64,000 nt of DNA from Asticcacaulis sp. (GTDB taxonomy: Bacteria; Pseudomonadota; Alphaproteobacteria; Caulobacterales; Caulobacteraceae). A program made the position numbers and the translations under genes. How positions within the stretch are numbered: position 1 is the first letter of the stretch; each line of letters begins with the position of its first letter. The notes beneath the pieces were generated by a model, which was not told where the DNA came from, searched no databases, and saw nothing but the letters and a program-made list of their open reading frames with translations. Where the stretch lies: positions 1,792,001 through 1,856,000 of the forward strand of contig JANQAC010000002.1 in NCBI GenBank assembly GCA_024707255.1. The letters are read 5' to 3'. Of this stretch, positions 28,455-37,348 are shown piece after piece.

Positions 28455-30263
28455 ATGAACGCCTTCACCCCTGACCTGTCTCGCAAGCCGGCGCCGCTTC
28501 CGCGCGGCGCCTCACGCGATTCCATCGTGCTTGATTACGGCCTGATCGCGCAATGGCGGCTGGCGCCCTACGCGCTCGGCTTCTTCGGCATGGGGCTGCC
28601 GCTTTTCCTCTGGACGACCCAGGTGGCCCTGCCCGTGTGGCTGACCGGCCTCTTCATGCTCCTGTTCATCATCAACTGGACCGTCTTCATGATGATGAAA
28701 AGCCAGGCGGCCCGCCGCATGACACCTGTACCCGTGCCCGACGCAGCTATCCGCCGCGGCCTGATCCGTGAACGCCTGTGGCGGCAGTGGCTGGCGGGCG
28801 GACTATGGACCCTGACGCTTCTCGCCATATCGCTCAGCATCGGCGCCGGCCCCCATACGGCCACCCTGCTTCTGCTATGCGCCGGCGCGGCGGTCGGCAT
28901 CATCTTTTTCAGCGCGCCAGTGCTGATTTTCCTGCTGACCCTGGGGCCGCTCGCGGCGGCCGGGCCGGTTTTTGCCCTGTACCATCTCGATTCCTCCGGC
29001 ACACTGGCACAACCTATGATAGGCGGCATGGCCCTGGCCCTGGCCATGGCCTTTATCCTCAACCGCCACATGCAGGAACATTACCTACTGGAGAACGCCC
29101 AGCTCGATGCCGCGCTCGAACGCGAAGCGGCCCGCGCGGATACCGAAGCCCTCAATGAAGCCGGGGTGGCCCTGATGGAAACCCTGTCACGCGAAGTGCA
29201 GAGCGGCCTGAAGGGCGTCGAGCAGAACCTGCTGCAGGGACTTACCCACCTGACGCGGGCGCCGGCGCCGCGCCAGTATGTCGATGCCGCCCTCGCCGAA
29301 ATTACCCATCTGCAAACCATACTCGTCACCACGCTGGATAATGACACCGCCGCCGCCGGCCAGATCGAGATTGACCTGCAACCGCTGGATATCGAATTGC
29401 TCGTAGAGCGCCTGATGGCGCAGTTCGCCGATCTGGCCCGCGCCAGGGGCCTGGTTTTCACCTGCAATATGCAGGGCCTGCCAGCGGAGGGGGCTGTCCG
29501 TGGCGATGAGCATCGCGTCGAACAGATCCTGGCGCATCTGCTGAGCAACGCCCTGCTCTATACCCAGCAGGGCCGGGTCGAACTGAAACTGATCCACCTG
29601 CCCGAAGGCTATCTGCGCATCGAGGTGGTCGATTCCGGTCCGGGGCTCAGCGAGGAAGAACTGGCCCTGGCTTTCGCGCCGCACAGCCGTATCCTGCGAA
29701 CCTCCTCCGGTCATTCGGGCGCCGGCCTGGGCCTCAGCCTGTCGCGTTCCTTGAGCGAACTCATGGGCGGTCGCACCGGCGCGGAAAGCACGCTGGATGT
29801 GGGCTCGAAATTCTGGCTCGACCTGCCTTTCGACCGGCACGCCAAGGCGCCGCCGCGCCCGGTTGAGTCCGAGACGGAAGAAACCGCGCCCGACCATTCC
29901 CTGCGTATTCTGCTGATTGCCAATGACAGCCTGCGCGCGGCACAACTCCGCGATGTGCTGGAGCATCAGGGCCACAAATGCCTGACCTCGACCACGCGCG
30001 AGCGCGCCCTGACCCTGGCCCGGAAAGCGCCGGTCGATGCCTGCCTGATCAGCACCGGCCCTTTCGAGGCGCTGGAAGACGCCGCCAACCGCGAAAAGCT
30101 GGCGACCTGGCTTGAAAATTTGCGTGCCACGCAAGCCAACACCCATCTCAATATCATCGCCCTGCTGCCGGACGGCCTGCAGGCCGAAGCCCTGAACGCA
30201 CTGGGCGTCCGCGCCCTGCTGATGCCGCTCAACCGGGAAGCCCTGGTCCGCGCGCTTGCCTAA
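28455..30263 (+). CDS. Hybrid sensor histidine kinase lacking both phospho-acceptor residues
   Basis: A 602-residue membrane protein. Residues ~35-205 contain about six transmembrane segments. A coiled dimerisation helix pair follows at ~215-300, then an HATPase domain with N-box L-L-S-N-A-L-L (Asn365), G1 D-S-G-P-G-L (393-398) and G2 G-A-G-L-G-L (422-427). The H-box should read S-H-E but is S-R-E (Arg246), so the usual histidine is absent. The receiver-like domain (~483-602) has Ser533 where the phospho-acceptor Asp should be and Met where the conserved Lys should be. The ATP site looks intact, so nucleotide binding may persist without phosphotransfer. Confidence 0.8.
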   Translation: MNAFTPDLSRKPAPLPRGASRDSIVLDYGLIAQWRLAPYALGFFGMGLPLFLWTTQVALPVWLTGLFMLLFIINWTVFMMMKSQAARRMTPVPVPDAAIRRGLIRERLWRQWLAGGLWTLTLLAISLSIGAGPHTATLLLLCAGAAVGIIFFSAPVLIFLLTLGPLAAAGPVFALYHLDSSGTLAQPMIGGMALALAMAFILNRHMQEHYLLENAQLDAALEREAARADTEALNEAGVALMETLSREVQSGLKGVEQNLLQGLTHLTRAPAPRQYVDAALAEITHLQTILVTTLDNDTAAAGQIEIDLQPLDIELLVERLMAQFADLARARGLVFTCNMQGLPAEGAVRGDEHRVEQILAHLLSNALLYTQQGRVELKLIHLPEGYLRIEVVDSGPGLSEEELALAFAPHSRILRTSSGHSGAGLGLSLSRSLSELMGGRTGAESTLDVGSKFWLDLPFDRHAKAPPRPVESETEETAPDHSLRILLIANDSLRAAQLRDVLEHQGHKCLTSTTRERALTLARKAPVDACLISTGPFEALEDAANREKLATWLENLRATQANTHLNIIALLPDGLQAEALNALGVRALLMPLNREALVRALA

Positions 30264-30280
30264 ACCTGGCCCCTGAACCG

Positions 30281-32323
30281 TTACCAGACCTGGACGCGCT
30301 TCTCCGGCGGCAGGTACATTTTATCGCCTGGCTTGACATCGAACGCCGCATACCAGGCATCGAGATTGCGCACCGTATCGCCGCGATATTCATCCGGCGC
30401 ATGGCCGTCGGTCAGGATCTGCTGTTTTAAAGCCGCTTCACGGTCCTTGGCGCGCCAGCTTTGGGCGAAGGCGAGGAAGAAGCGCTGGTCGCCGGTCATG
30501 CCGTCCTTGACCACATCGGACTTGCCGCCGAGTGACAGCAGATAGGCGTCATGCGCCGCCGAAAGCCCCGCCACGTCGGCGATATTTTCGCTCAGAACCT
30601 GCTTGCCGTTCAGGCAGACGCCCTCGAACGGACAATAGGCGTCATATTGCGTGGCCAAGGCCGCGCCGGCAGCCTGGAAATGCGCCAGGTCATCCGGCGT
30701 CCACCAGTTGGCCAGGCGCCCCTGCGCATCGAACATAGCGCCCTGATCGTCGAAACTGTGACTGATCTCATGGCCGATAGTGGCGCCGATTGCGCCGAAA
30801 TTATAGGCCGCATCGGCCTGCGGATCGAAATAAGGCGCCTGCAGGATCGCCGCCGGGAAATTCAGCGCATTCATCATCGGCAGGTTGACAGCATTGACTG
30901 TCTGCGGCGTCATCACCCATGTCCCGCGGTCCGGCGCCTTGCCGAGCTTGGCGAGGTTCAGTTGGTAATTGAACATCTCAGCCCGCTTCATATTGCCGAC
31001 CGGATCGCTGCGATCGACCTTTAACGCCGAGTAATCGGTCCACTTGTCGGGATAGCCAACGCCTACCTTCAAGGTCGCCAGCTTGGCCAGCGCCTTCTGC
31101 CGCGTTTCCGGCGACATCCAGGTGATGTTCTCGATGCGCCTATGATAGGCGGTCAATTCCTGGTCGACCATGGCCTTGATTTTCGCCTTGGCTTCCGGTG
31201 GGAAATAGCGTTCGACATACATCTGGCCGACGACCTCGCCCAGCGCGCCATTGGTGGCGCTGATCGCCCGCTTCCAGCGGTCACGCGGCTTTGGCGTGCC
31301 GGTCATGGCCGTGCCGAAGAAGGCGAAATAGTCGGCATAATAGGCTTTGGGCAGCACAGCGGTATAGTGTTCGATGGTCCGGAAGGTCAGGTAGTCCTTC
31401 CAGACGGACAGCGGCTGGCTCCTGACTAATACCGCCATGCCGGTGACCGCCGAGGGCTGCCAGACAATGAAGTCCTGTTGCCCTTCGAGCCCTGCCGCCT
31501 TGAAATAGGCCGTCCAGTCCATGCCCGGCGCCTTGGCAGCGAAATCGGCCTGTTTCCACGGATTGTTCGCCTTGTGGACGTCGATCAGATCGACCCGCGT
31601 GGTGTGGCTTTTGGCGATTGCCGTTTCCAGCACCATGATCTGCGCCGCCTTCGCCTCGGCATTCGTAATGCCGGCGCGCGTCAGGGTCGAGACAATATGC
31701 GCCTGATATTGCTTGCGCAGACCGGCCATTTCGGCCGAGTCTTCCAGATAATAGTCGCGGTCAGGCATCCCCAGCCCGCCCTGCATCAGGTAGGGCATAT
31801 TGTGGTCAGGGTCTTCGAAGCCCTGCTGCACCCACATGCCCAATACATGATCCGTGTACATATCGGTGGCATTCAGCGCATCGACATCGGCGCGAAGCTG
31901 GCTGCCGAGATAGGTCGACAGCGAGGCCGTGTCGTGGATGGCGGCGATGGCGTCGAAATCGGCCTGTATAGGTGCAAGCCCTTTGGCTTCGATGCCGTCT
32001 TCGTCCATGAAGGCGGCATAGTAATCGCCCACCTTGCGCTGGCCTTCGCTGGCTGTTGATGCAGCAGCGGCATTCTGGATCAGGGCCTTGACCTCGTCAT
32101 TGGTCTTTTCGACCAGAACCGCGCCGGGTCCATAAGACGATTTGTCGGCCGGGATTTCGGTCGCCGCGATCCATGCGCCATTGGCATATTTATAAAAGTC
32201 ATCACCGGGTTTGACCGAGCTGTCGATCCCCTTGAGGTCAACCGTGTGATCCTGCGCCAGGGCGCCGCCACACAGCCAAACCGTCACCATCGCCGTCCCG
32301 AATACCAGACGAAGCTTTTTCAT
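30281..32323 (-). CDS. M13 family (neprilysin-like) zinc metallopeptidase
   Basis: A 680-residue exported zinc endopeptidase. The ATG at 32323 has GGGAG at the right distance, and residues 1-24 are a signal peptide ending A-L-A-Q. The mature protein starts with the family pattern V-K-P-G-D-D-F-Y-K-Y-A-N-G-A-W. The zinc site G-H-E-I-S-H and E-N-I-A-D supply the ligands and catalytic Glu; N-A-V-N-L-P-M is the substrate-binding strand. Periplasmic peptide turnover is the likely role. Confidence 0.92.
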   Translation of the reverse strand: MKKLRLVFGTAMVTVWLCGGALAQDHTVDLKGIDSSVKPGDDFYKYANGAWIAATEIPADKSSYGPGAVLVEKTNDEVKALIQNAAAASTASEGQRKVGDYYAAFMDEDGIEAKGLAPIQADFDAIAAIHDTASLSTYLGSQLRADVDALNATDMYTDHVLGMWVQQGFEDPDHNMPYLMQGGLGMPDRDYYLEDSAEMAGLRKQYQAHIVSTLTRAGITNAEAKAAQIMVLETAIAKSHTTRVDLIDVHKANNPWKQADFAAKAPGMDWTAYFKAAGLEGQQDFIVWQPSAVTGMAVLVRSQPLSVWKDYLTFRTIEHYTAVLPKAYYADYFAFFGTAMTGTPKPRDRWKRAISATNGALGEVVGQMYVERYFPPEAKAKIKAMVDQELTAYHRRIENITWMSPETRQKALAKLATLKVGVGYPDKWTDYSALKVDRSDPVGNMKRAEMFNYQLNLAKLGKAPDRGTWVMTPQTVNAVNLPMMNALNFPAAILQAPYFDPQADAAYNFGAIGATIGHEISHSFDDQGAMFDAQGRLANWWTPDDLAHFQAAGAALATQYDAYCPFEGVCLNGKQVLSENIADVAGLSAAHDAYLLSLGGKSDVVKDGMTGDQRFFLAFAQSWRAKDREAALKQQILTDGHAPDEYRGDTVRNLDAWYAAFDVKPGDKMYLPPEKRVQVW

Positions 32324-32423
32324 GACCATCTCCCACCAGGATTGCTGTTCTGTATTGTCTCATATGTGACGAACTGTTTCGCCATAAAGTCAAATTACAA
32401 AACGGCAATCCTTCGCGGCAGGC

Positions 32424-33368
32424 CTAACCTAGTCCAAAAGCATCGCCAAAGCCGCCGGCACTGCCGCCGGGTTTGCCGTCGCCATCACCTTCCTCGTCGG
32501 GACCGAAGGCCGACATCAGTTGCGTGGCGAACAACATACTCTGCTGGCCATCGCTGCCGCCAAAGACCATGTTCATGATCGCTTGGTCGGCCTTGACCTT
32601 GTCCCAGCGGGCGGCGAGCAGGGTATTGCCGGCGGTGCTGTCCTCGATCGGGTCCAGCGGGCGGACGGTTACGGTCGATGAGCCGCCGGTGCGCGTCAGG
32701 TTGGCGACCACGTCCGTGACATTGAGGGCGTGACCGTTCCTGTAGAAGATGCTGCGATTGGCCCGCGCCGCCGCCGGGAACAGATTGGCGGCAATGGCAT
32801 TGGGGCGGCTCTGGCTGGCGTTGATCAGGCTGGCCGCGCCATCTGGCCCCAGGAAGTGCGCGGCATAGAGTTCACCCCGGGTCGGGTCGCGGCCAATGCG
32901 CCCCTTGAGATAGGCGGCATGGCCCGCCGTCAGTTCCGCCCCCATGACCGCGCTGGCATTGGCGTCATAACGCAGGCCCAGCACCTGCTTGCGGGCCGCC
33001 GGGTTACTGACGTGATAGAGGCCGTCCCGCCCCTTGCTGATCTGGTCGGCATAGGCGCCGTAGCCATGCTTGGCGCCGTGGTTTTTGACGACGCCCAGCC
33101 AGGTCTGTTCGATGAACTGAAACAGACCCGCCGCTGACGAGGTCGGCGCCTTGGCATTGGGGTTCAGCGAGCTTTCCCGCGTTGCCGTCTTGACCAGGTA
33201 ATTGAAATCCACGCCCGTGGCGTCGGCCGCGCGTTGCAGGGCCCCCATGACGCCGGTGCCGGCCTGGCGCGCCGTATTGCTGACGCCACGGCTCATCTGG
33301 TCAGCCATCTGGCTCAATATATTCGGGTCAACCGTTTGCGGAATATAGCTACGCATCAACACACCCAT
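32424..33368 (-). CDS. Lytic transglycosylase domain protein without a signal peptide
   Basis: A 314-residue protein with an SLT fold at residues ~50-190: catalytic Glu65 in T-R-E-S-S-L-N-P, then A-G-L-F-Q-F-I-E-Q-T-W and Y-A-A-H-F-L-G. The N-terminus (M-G-V-L-M-R-S-Y-I-P) is polar and no signal peptide or lipobox is seen; M5 is an alternative start. The last 30 residues are Gly/Asp rich. Peptidoglycan-cleaving proteins without a signal are often delivered by specialised export (flagellar or secretion systems) or phage holins; none of these is nearby. Confidence 0.78.
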   Translation of the reverse strand: MGVLMRSYIPQTVDPNILSQMADQMSRGVSNTARQAGTGVMGALQRAADATGVDFNYLVKTATRESSLNPNAKAPTSSAAGLFQFIEQTWLGVVKNHGAKHGYGAYADQISKGRDGLYHVSNPAARKQVLGLRYDANASAVMGAELTAGHAAYLKGRIGRDPTRGELYAAHFLGPDGAASLINASQSRPNAIAANLFPAAARANRSIFYRNGHALNVTDVVANLTRTGGSSTVTVRPLDPIEDSTAGNTLLAARWDKVKADQAIMNMVFGGSDGQQSMLFATQLMSAFGPDEEGDGDGKPGGSAGGFGDAFGLG

Positions 33369-33420
33369 TGCGGACCGGCAGATTTTGCCGCCCGCGTGGT
33401 TAATATGCGTTTAACGTGTG

Positions 33421-34491
33421 TTAATTTTCCGGATTGCGGAAGCGTTCCGGCCTGTAGATGCCGCCATTCGGGCTTTCCCGGCCCTCGACCAGGGCCAGAA
33501 TGATCTTCGCTGCCAGAGGTGCGAAGACATAGCCGTTCCGCCGCATCCCCGTGGCGACCAGCACACCAGAGGCCGGGTCACGGCCGATCAGCGGCCAGCC
33601 ATCCAGTGTGGAGGCGCGAATGCCGGTACGCGGCACGGCTTTTTCCAGTTCGAGGTCGGGAAACAGGATCTTGGCACGGCCTTTGAGATCAGCGACCACG
33701 GCCGGCTCGATATCGAGATCGGACTGCCCGACCTGCATGGTGGCGCCAAACCGGGCGCCGTCGGCGCGTGTCGCCAGATAGCCCGCCGCCGCCCGCAGCA
33801 CGACCGGCGGACGGCTGGCCGGCAGATCGAGCAGGTGCCCCTTAATGGGAGACAGATGGGATACGCCCAGCTTTTGGCTGTAATAACCGGCGGCAATGAC
33901 GACCTCGTCCGCCTCCACCCGGCCGATATGAGCGACATGGACAAACCCGGCCTCTGCGCGCTCGACCATTCCCCGCACCATAACGCCGTCAAGTGCCCGG
34001 AAGTGATCCTCAAACGCTTGCAGCAGGGTCATGGCCGATACATTGCCGTCGCCGGACACACGTATAGCCGACAGTTCCGGCTGGATGCCAAGACCATGGC
34101 GCAGATCATCGGAAACCGGGGCCAGTTCAGCCCCCGTATGATGCAGGCTTTCGGGCACCTCCCCTGCCCCGCCCGGCCAGACGAAATAGCTATGGCCTTC
34201 AAGCACTTCCGGCCACAAATAGCGCAGGCTCTCCGGCCACAATGGCATCAGATCTTGCCAAGTCATTTGCGCCGCCTTCAGCCTGTGAAAACTGAAGGCC
34301 GGATCGGGCTCGTTCATCGCTTCCATGGCCGGGGCTATCATGCCCGCCGCAACGCCCGAAGCCGTATCTTCCGGGGCATCACGGGCAATCAGAGTCACCT
34401 TGTGACCACTCGCCTGTAAGGCAACCGCAATGGTCAGGCCGGTAATGCCGGCGCCAACAACAATGACTGATCGGGGAACGGATTGCGTCAT
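33421..34491 (-). CDS. FAD-dependent amine/amino-acid oxidoreductase (DAO family)
   Basis: A 356-residue flavoenzyme with an N-terminal FAD motif V-V-G-A-G-I-T-G-L-T at residues 11-20 and the DAO family C-terminus G-M-R-R-N-G-Y-V-F-A-P. R-T-G-I-R-A-S-T-L-D-G-W-P is the substrate-loop region seen in glycine oxidase (ThiO)-like proteins. It may oxidise glycine or a D-amino acid. No thi genes are adjacent, so a thiamine role is not supported. Confidence 0.75.
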   Translation of the reverse strand: MTQSVPRSVIVVGAGITGLTIAVALQASGHKVTLIARDAPEDTASGVAAGMIAPAMEAMNEPDPAFSFHRLKAAQMTWQDLMPLWPESLRYLWPEVLEGHSYFVWPGGAGEVPESLHHTGAELAPVSDDLRHGLGIQPELSAIRVSGDGNVSAMTLLQAFEDHFRALDGVMVRGMVERAEAGFVHVAHIGRVEADEVVIAAGYYSQKLGVSHLSPIKGHLLDLPASRPPVVLRAAAGYLATRADGARFGATMQVGQSDLDIEPAVVADLKGRAKILFPDLELEKAVPRTGIRASTLDGWPLIGRDPASGVLVATGMRRNGYVFAPLAAKIILALVEGRESPNGGIYRPERFRNPEN

Positions 34492-34606
34492 AAGGACGAC
34501 CTACGCGATTCCGCCCGCGGAAGCCATGCGGCAATCTGACATTTCAGGGAAATCCGGCCTATGCCGTAAAAGAACGCGCCGGAAAACGCGCCCAAAAAAA
34601 ACGTTA

Positions 34607-34682
34607 TGGTACCGCCTGCAGGTTTCGAACCGGCTACCTCCAGAGCCACAATCTGGCGCTCTACCAAGTGAGCTAAGGCGGC
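34607..34682 (-). tRNA. tRNA-His (anticodon GTG)
   Basis: A 76-base cloverleaf including an encoded CCA. The acceptor stem is GCCGCCT with AGGCGGT; the anticodon stem CCAGA/TCTGG holds loop TTGTGGC, anticodon GTG. Base 1 pairs with U72 as G-U, the discriminator is A73, and the base before G1 is T, so no G-1 is encoded. This is the alphaproteobacterial exception to the otherwise universal G-1 of tRNA-His. The T stem has one C-T mismatch at 51:63. Confidence 0.93.
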
Positions 34683-34778
34683 ACGCTAACGCGAGGGGCC
34701 ATCCTCTAATATGGCCCGGCCCCTCAATCAAGCCCTTATATGCGTTTTATACAAGATTCAGATCAGGGCCGCACGTCC

Positions 34779-35537
34779 CTACTTATATCCCTTGGCCGCG
34801 ATATAGTCCTGCAGGTCCTTGATGCGCGTCTTGTCAGAGGGGTGAGTCGACAGGAATTCCGGCGGTGCGCCCGAATTCTGCGCCATCATGTTCTGCCAGA
34901 CCTCGATGGCGGCGCTCGGCCGGTAGCCAGCCTTGGCCATCAGATCGACGCCGATACGGTCGGCTTCGGATTCATGCTTGCGGGAATATGGCAGCAGGAT
35001 GCCCAATTGGGCGCCCAGTCCGCCATAGCTCGAAATGACTTTCTGCACATTACCCTTGGTGGCCCCCGTCGCCACCTGAAGCGCGCCTTGCGCCGCCATC
35101 TGCTGCGAGGCGCGTTCTGCCGCGTGCTTGCCGAGAACGTGCGCCGTTTCGTGGCCGATCACTGCCGCCAGTTGGTCGTCCGTCTTCACCACCTTGAACA
35201 GGCCGGTATTGATGCCAACCTTCTTGCCGGGGATGACGAAGGCATTGGGCTGAGGATCATCGAACAGCACATATTCCCAGCCGGTTGCGCCCAACCCGGA
35301 TGCAGCAGCAATGCGCGCCCCGACCATCTGGATGCGTTTGTTGAGCACCGGATCTTTTGAAATTTTCGCTGTCTTGAGCTGCTCCTGCCAAGCTGCCAGC
35401 GCGCTTTGCTCCAGGGCCGCGTCATCGACCAGCAGGAATTGCGACCGCCCAAGTGTCTGATTGGTTTCGCAGCCTGTCAGTGCGCCGCCCCCTAAAAGCG
35501 CCAGCCCCAGCATAGACAGTTTCAGATAACGCCTCAT
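34779..35537 (-). CDS. M48 family metalloprotease, lipoprotein
   Basis: A 252-residue zinc protease anchored as a lipoprotein. The ATG at 35537 follows GGGAG and begins a lipoprotein signal with lipobox L-T-G-C. The M48 zinc motif is G-H-E-T-A-H, with the third ligand in E-S-E-A-D-R-I-G. Short, single-domain M48 lipoproteins like this are periplasmic (LoiP/YcaL-like) and act in quality control of the envelope. It is followed by tRNA-His on the same strand. Confidence 0.88.
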   Translation of the reverse strand: MRRYLKLSMLGLALLGGGALTGCETNQTLGRSQFLLVDDAALEQSALAAWQEQLKTAKISKDPVLNKRIQMVGARIAAASGLGATGWEYVLFDDPQPNAFVIPGKKVGINTGLFKVVKTDDQLAAVIGHETAHVLGKHAAERASQQMAAQGALQVATGATKGNVQKVISSYGGLGAQLGILLPYSRKHESEADRIGVDLMAKAGYRPSAAIEVWQNMMAQNSGAPPEFLSTHPSDKTRIKDLQDYIAAKGYK

Positions 35538-35623
35538 AGTATCTCCCTCAGATGTCATGTCACCAGTGTCACTTTTGACCACCCTAGCCTGTGGCGGATA
35601 AAAAGAACATGCGTTTGCACATG

Positions 35624-35654
35624 AAAAAGCGCCCCGAACAGATGTCCGGGGCGC
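35624..35654 (-). terminator. Terminator of the second tonB gene
   Basis: On the minus strand GCGCCCCG and CGGGGCGC form an 8-bp stem followed by five Ts. It lies 19 bases after the tonB stop. The sequence is nearly the same as the terminator at 36571-36602. Confidence 0.8.
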
Positions 35655-35672
35655 CTTTATGGACTTCACACC

Positions 35673-36372
35673 TTAGTTCAGTTGCCACTTCACGGTGGTA
35701 CGCAGAACGGACCCGATCTTTACGTCACCCTGGCTGGTATCGACCCGTCCTTTATCCTGGACCATCCGGACCGTGGCCGGCCCGAAGCCGTAGTTTCCGG
35801 GGCTTTCAGACAAGGCCGTGCAGTGAACGCGGCCTGCCTTGTCGAGAACCGTGCATTCGACCGTGGCCGTCCCTTCGACTTCATTATCCGCCGCGCGCGA
35901 TGGATAATATTGCCCCAGGGCGTTTGCATCCGGGAACCGCGTCCAGCGCGCCTTTACATAGGTGTTGGCAGGGGCTGACGAAGACGAGTCGCCCGGCTGT
36001 GGGGCTGATGACCGGCGGCGCCTTTGCGCCATCATCAGGCTTGACATTCACCTGCGGATCTATGGGGACGGTCGGGACCGTCGGCGGCGCTTCGGCAACA
36101 GGCGTATGCGCCACTATAACGTTTTTAGGCGCCGGTGCCGGATCAGGCGGCGGTGGCGGCAAGGGCGGCTTGTAGAATTCCAGAACCGTTGATGGCGGAT
36201 CGGGCGGGTTTTCGACTATAGCCGTCGTGAAGGTCTGGTTGAAGAAGTAATACAACAAGGCCAGATGCAGAAGAACAGCAAACAACATACCCCAGTAGAA
36301 GGACGGCGGCAGTCTTTTTGACCTTGGGGTATCAAATATAGGCGAGTGAAAGCTGTGAACAGCCTCTGTCAT
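35673..36372 (-). pseudogene. TonB family energy transducer, second copy, frameshifted
   Basis: The ATG at 36372 has GGAGGAG upstream. Residues ~27-45 are the membrane anchor (M-L-F-A-V-L-L-H-L-A-L-L-Y-Y-F-F), followed by a Pro-rich stretch. Near 35996-36005 the frame is lost; removal of one base in CCCCACAG continues into P-G-D-S-S-S-S and the TonB C-terminal domain (Y-P-S-R-A-A-D-N-E-V-E-G-T). Repaired length is 232 residues. It is a paralogue of the gene at 36624, with the same layout. Confidence 0.75.
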
Positions 36373-36526
36373 GATATATCTCCTCCATGATTACAAAACC
36401 ACGCAGAAGGGATTACAGCCCGCCCGGCAAAAGCACATCACCGATACATTGCTGTACGCATCTGCATCAACGAGTATATTGCATTTACTTTTCTTGCTCT
36501 GGTAAAAGAGTACTCCCGTTTCAAAT

Positions 36527-36542
36527 TTGACGCAAGCGTCAA
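36527..36542. promoter_or_regulatory. Inverted repeat between the two tonB genes
   Basis: TTGACGC-AA-GCGTCAA is a perfect 7-bp inverted repeat. It lies upstream of the second tonB gene and just past the first tonB terminator, so it is a good candidate operator and may overlap the -35 (TTGACG on the minus strand). Confidence 0.45.
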
Positions 36543-36570
36543 TAGGACGTCAGCCCGACAGATCAGGCAC

Positions 36571-36602
36571 AAAAAAGCGCCCCGAACATAAGCTCAGGGC
36601 GC
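36571..36602 (-). terminator. Terminator of the exbBD-tonB operon
   Basis: On the minus strand GCGCCCTGA and TCGGGGCGC pair around a short loop, followed by TTTTTT. It closes the operon that starts at exbB and is nearly the same as the hairpin behind the second tonB. Confidence 0.78.
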
Positions 36603-36623
36603 TTCTTTTAAGTTTGGCTATGA

Positions 36624-37334
36624 TCAGCCCGGCAAGGTCCACTTATAGGTGAACTTCCGCCGGTCACCATCACGCAACTGGCCGCCAACCGACGATGGGT
36701 CAACCCGTGCATAGCGGATGAACGCCTTAACCGTGGCTGCGGCAAAGCCGTAACCCTTCGGGCTTTCGTTGATCACGTCACAGGAGGTGACGCGGCCCGA
36801 TGCATTGATGGCGCAGTCGATCGTGACCGTGCCTTCAACTTCGTCGTTCAGCGCGCGGTCCGGATACAGATCGGCAAGAACGTCACCGCTCGGATAGCTC
36901 CACTTACCGGCCACATAGTGAGGCCCTGGCGGGGTCACGGGCGGCGGCGTGCCGGTGTTCATCTGCTGCGGCGGCTCTTTGTACTCCTGGTGCTTTTCCT
37001 GCGGAACAGGCGGCACCGGAATCGGAGGCGGCGGCGTCACACTTGGCACCGGCGGCGTTTCACGCGGCTGAACCACGGGAGGGGGCGGCGCCTTAGGCGG
37101 CGGAGGCGGAGGCGGAGGCGGCGGCGGCGGCGGAGGCGGTGCGACCAGGTCGACATTCACCTTCTCATCCGTAAACTTTTCCGCCTTCAGCTCAAACTTC
37201 GCCTGGAGGAAGTAGTACGCGACACCTAAGTGCAGCGCGGCGGCGACGCCAAGACCGACCCAGAGAGAGGCCGAAGACTTCTTCTCTGGCGGATCAAGAA
37301 TCGGGTCCCGTTTCCTATGGGGTGTTTCTTCCAT
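36624..37334 (-). CDS. tonB: TonB family energy transducer
   Basis: TonB carries energy from the ExbB-ExbD motor to outer-membrane receptors. The 236-residue protein has a cytosolic start with E-K-K-S-S-A-S, one membrane anchor at ~24-42, a periplasm-spanning stretch with a run of some 15 prolines (residues ~66-80), and the TonB C-terminal domain (L-Y-P-D-R-A-L-N-D-E-V-E-G-T). It is downstream of exbD with a 14-base gap, so one operon exbB-exbD-tonB is clear. Confidence 0.9.
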   Translation of the reverse strand: MEETPHRKRDPILDPPEKKSSASLWVGLGVAAALHLGVAYYFLQAKFELKAEKFTDEKVNVDLVAPPPPPPPPPPPPPPPKAPPPPVVQPRETPPVPSVTPPPPIPVPPVPQEKHQEYKEPPQQMNTGTPPPVTPPGPHYVAGKWSYPSGDVLADLYPDRALNDEVEGTVTIDCAINASGRVTSCDVINESPKGYGFAAATVKAFIRYARVDPSSVGGQLRDGDRRKFTYKWTLPG

Positions 37335-37348
37335 AAATTAAGACCCTC

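Noticed and set aside
28455..30263. An ordinary hybrid histidine kinase
   Set aside because: The acceptor His and Asp are both absent on inspection of the H-box and receiver.
34492..34778. tRNA-His as an integration site for a mobile element
   Set aside because: No integrase, no repeated tRNA end and no change in gene type on either side.
36918..37229. An Arg-rich frame antisense to tonB
   Set aside because: It is only the reverse reading of the proline codons of TonB.
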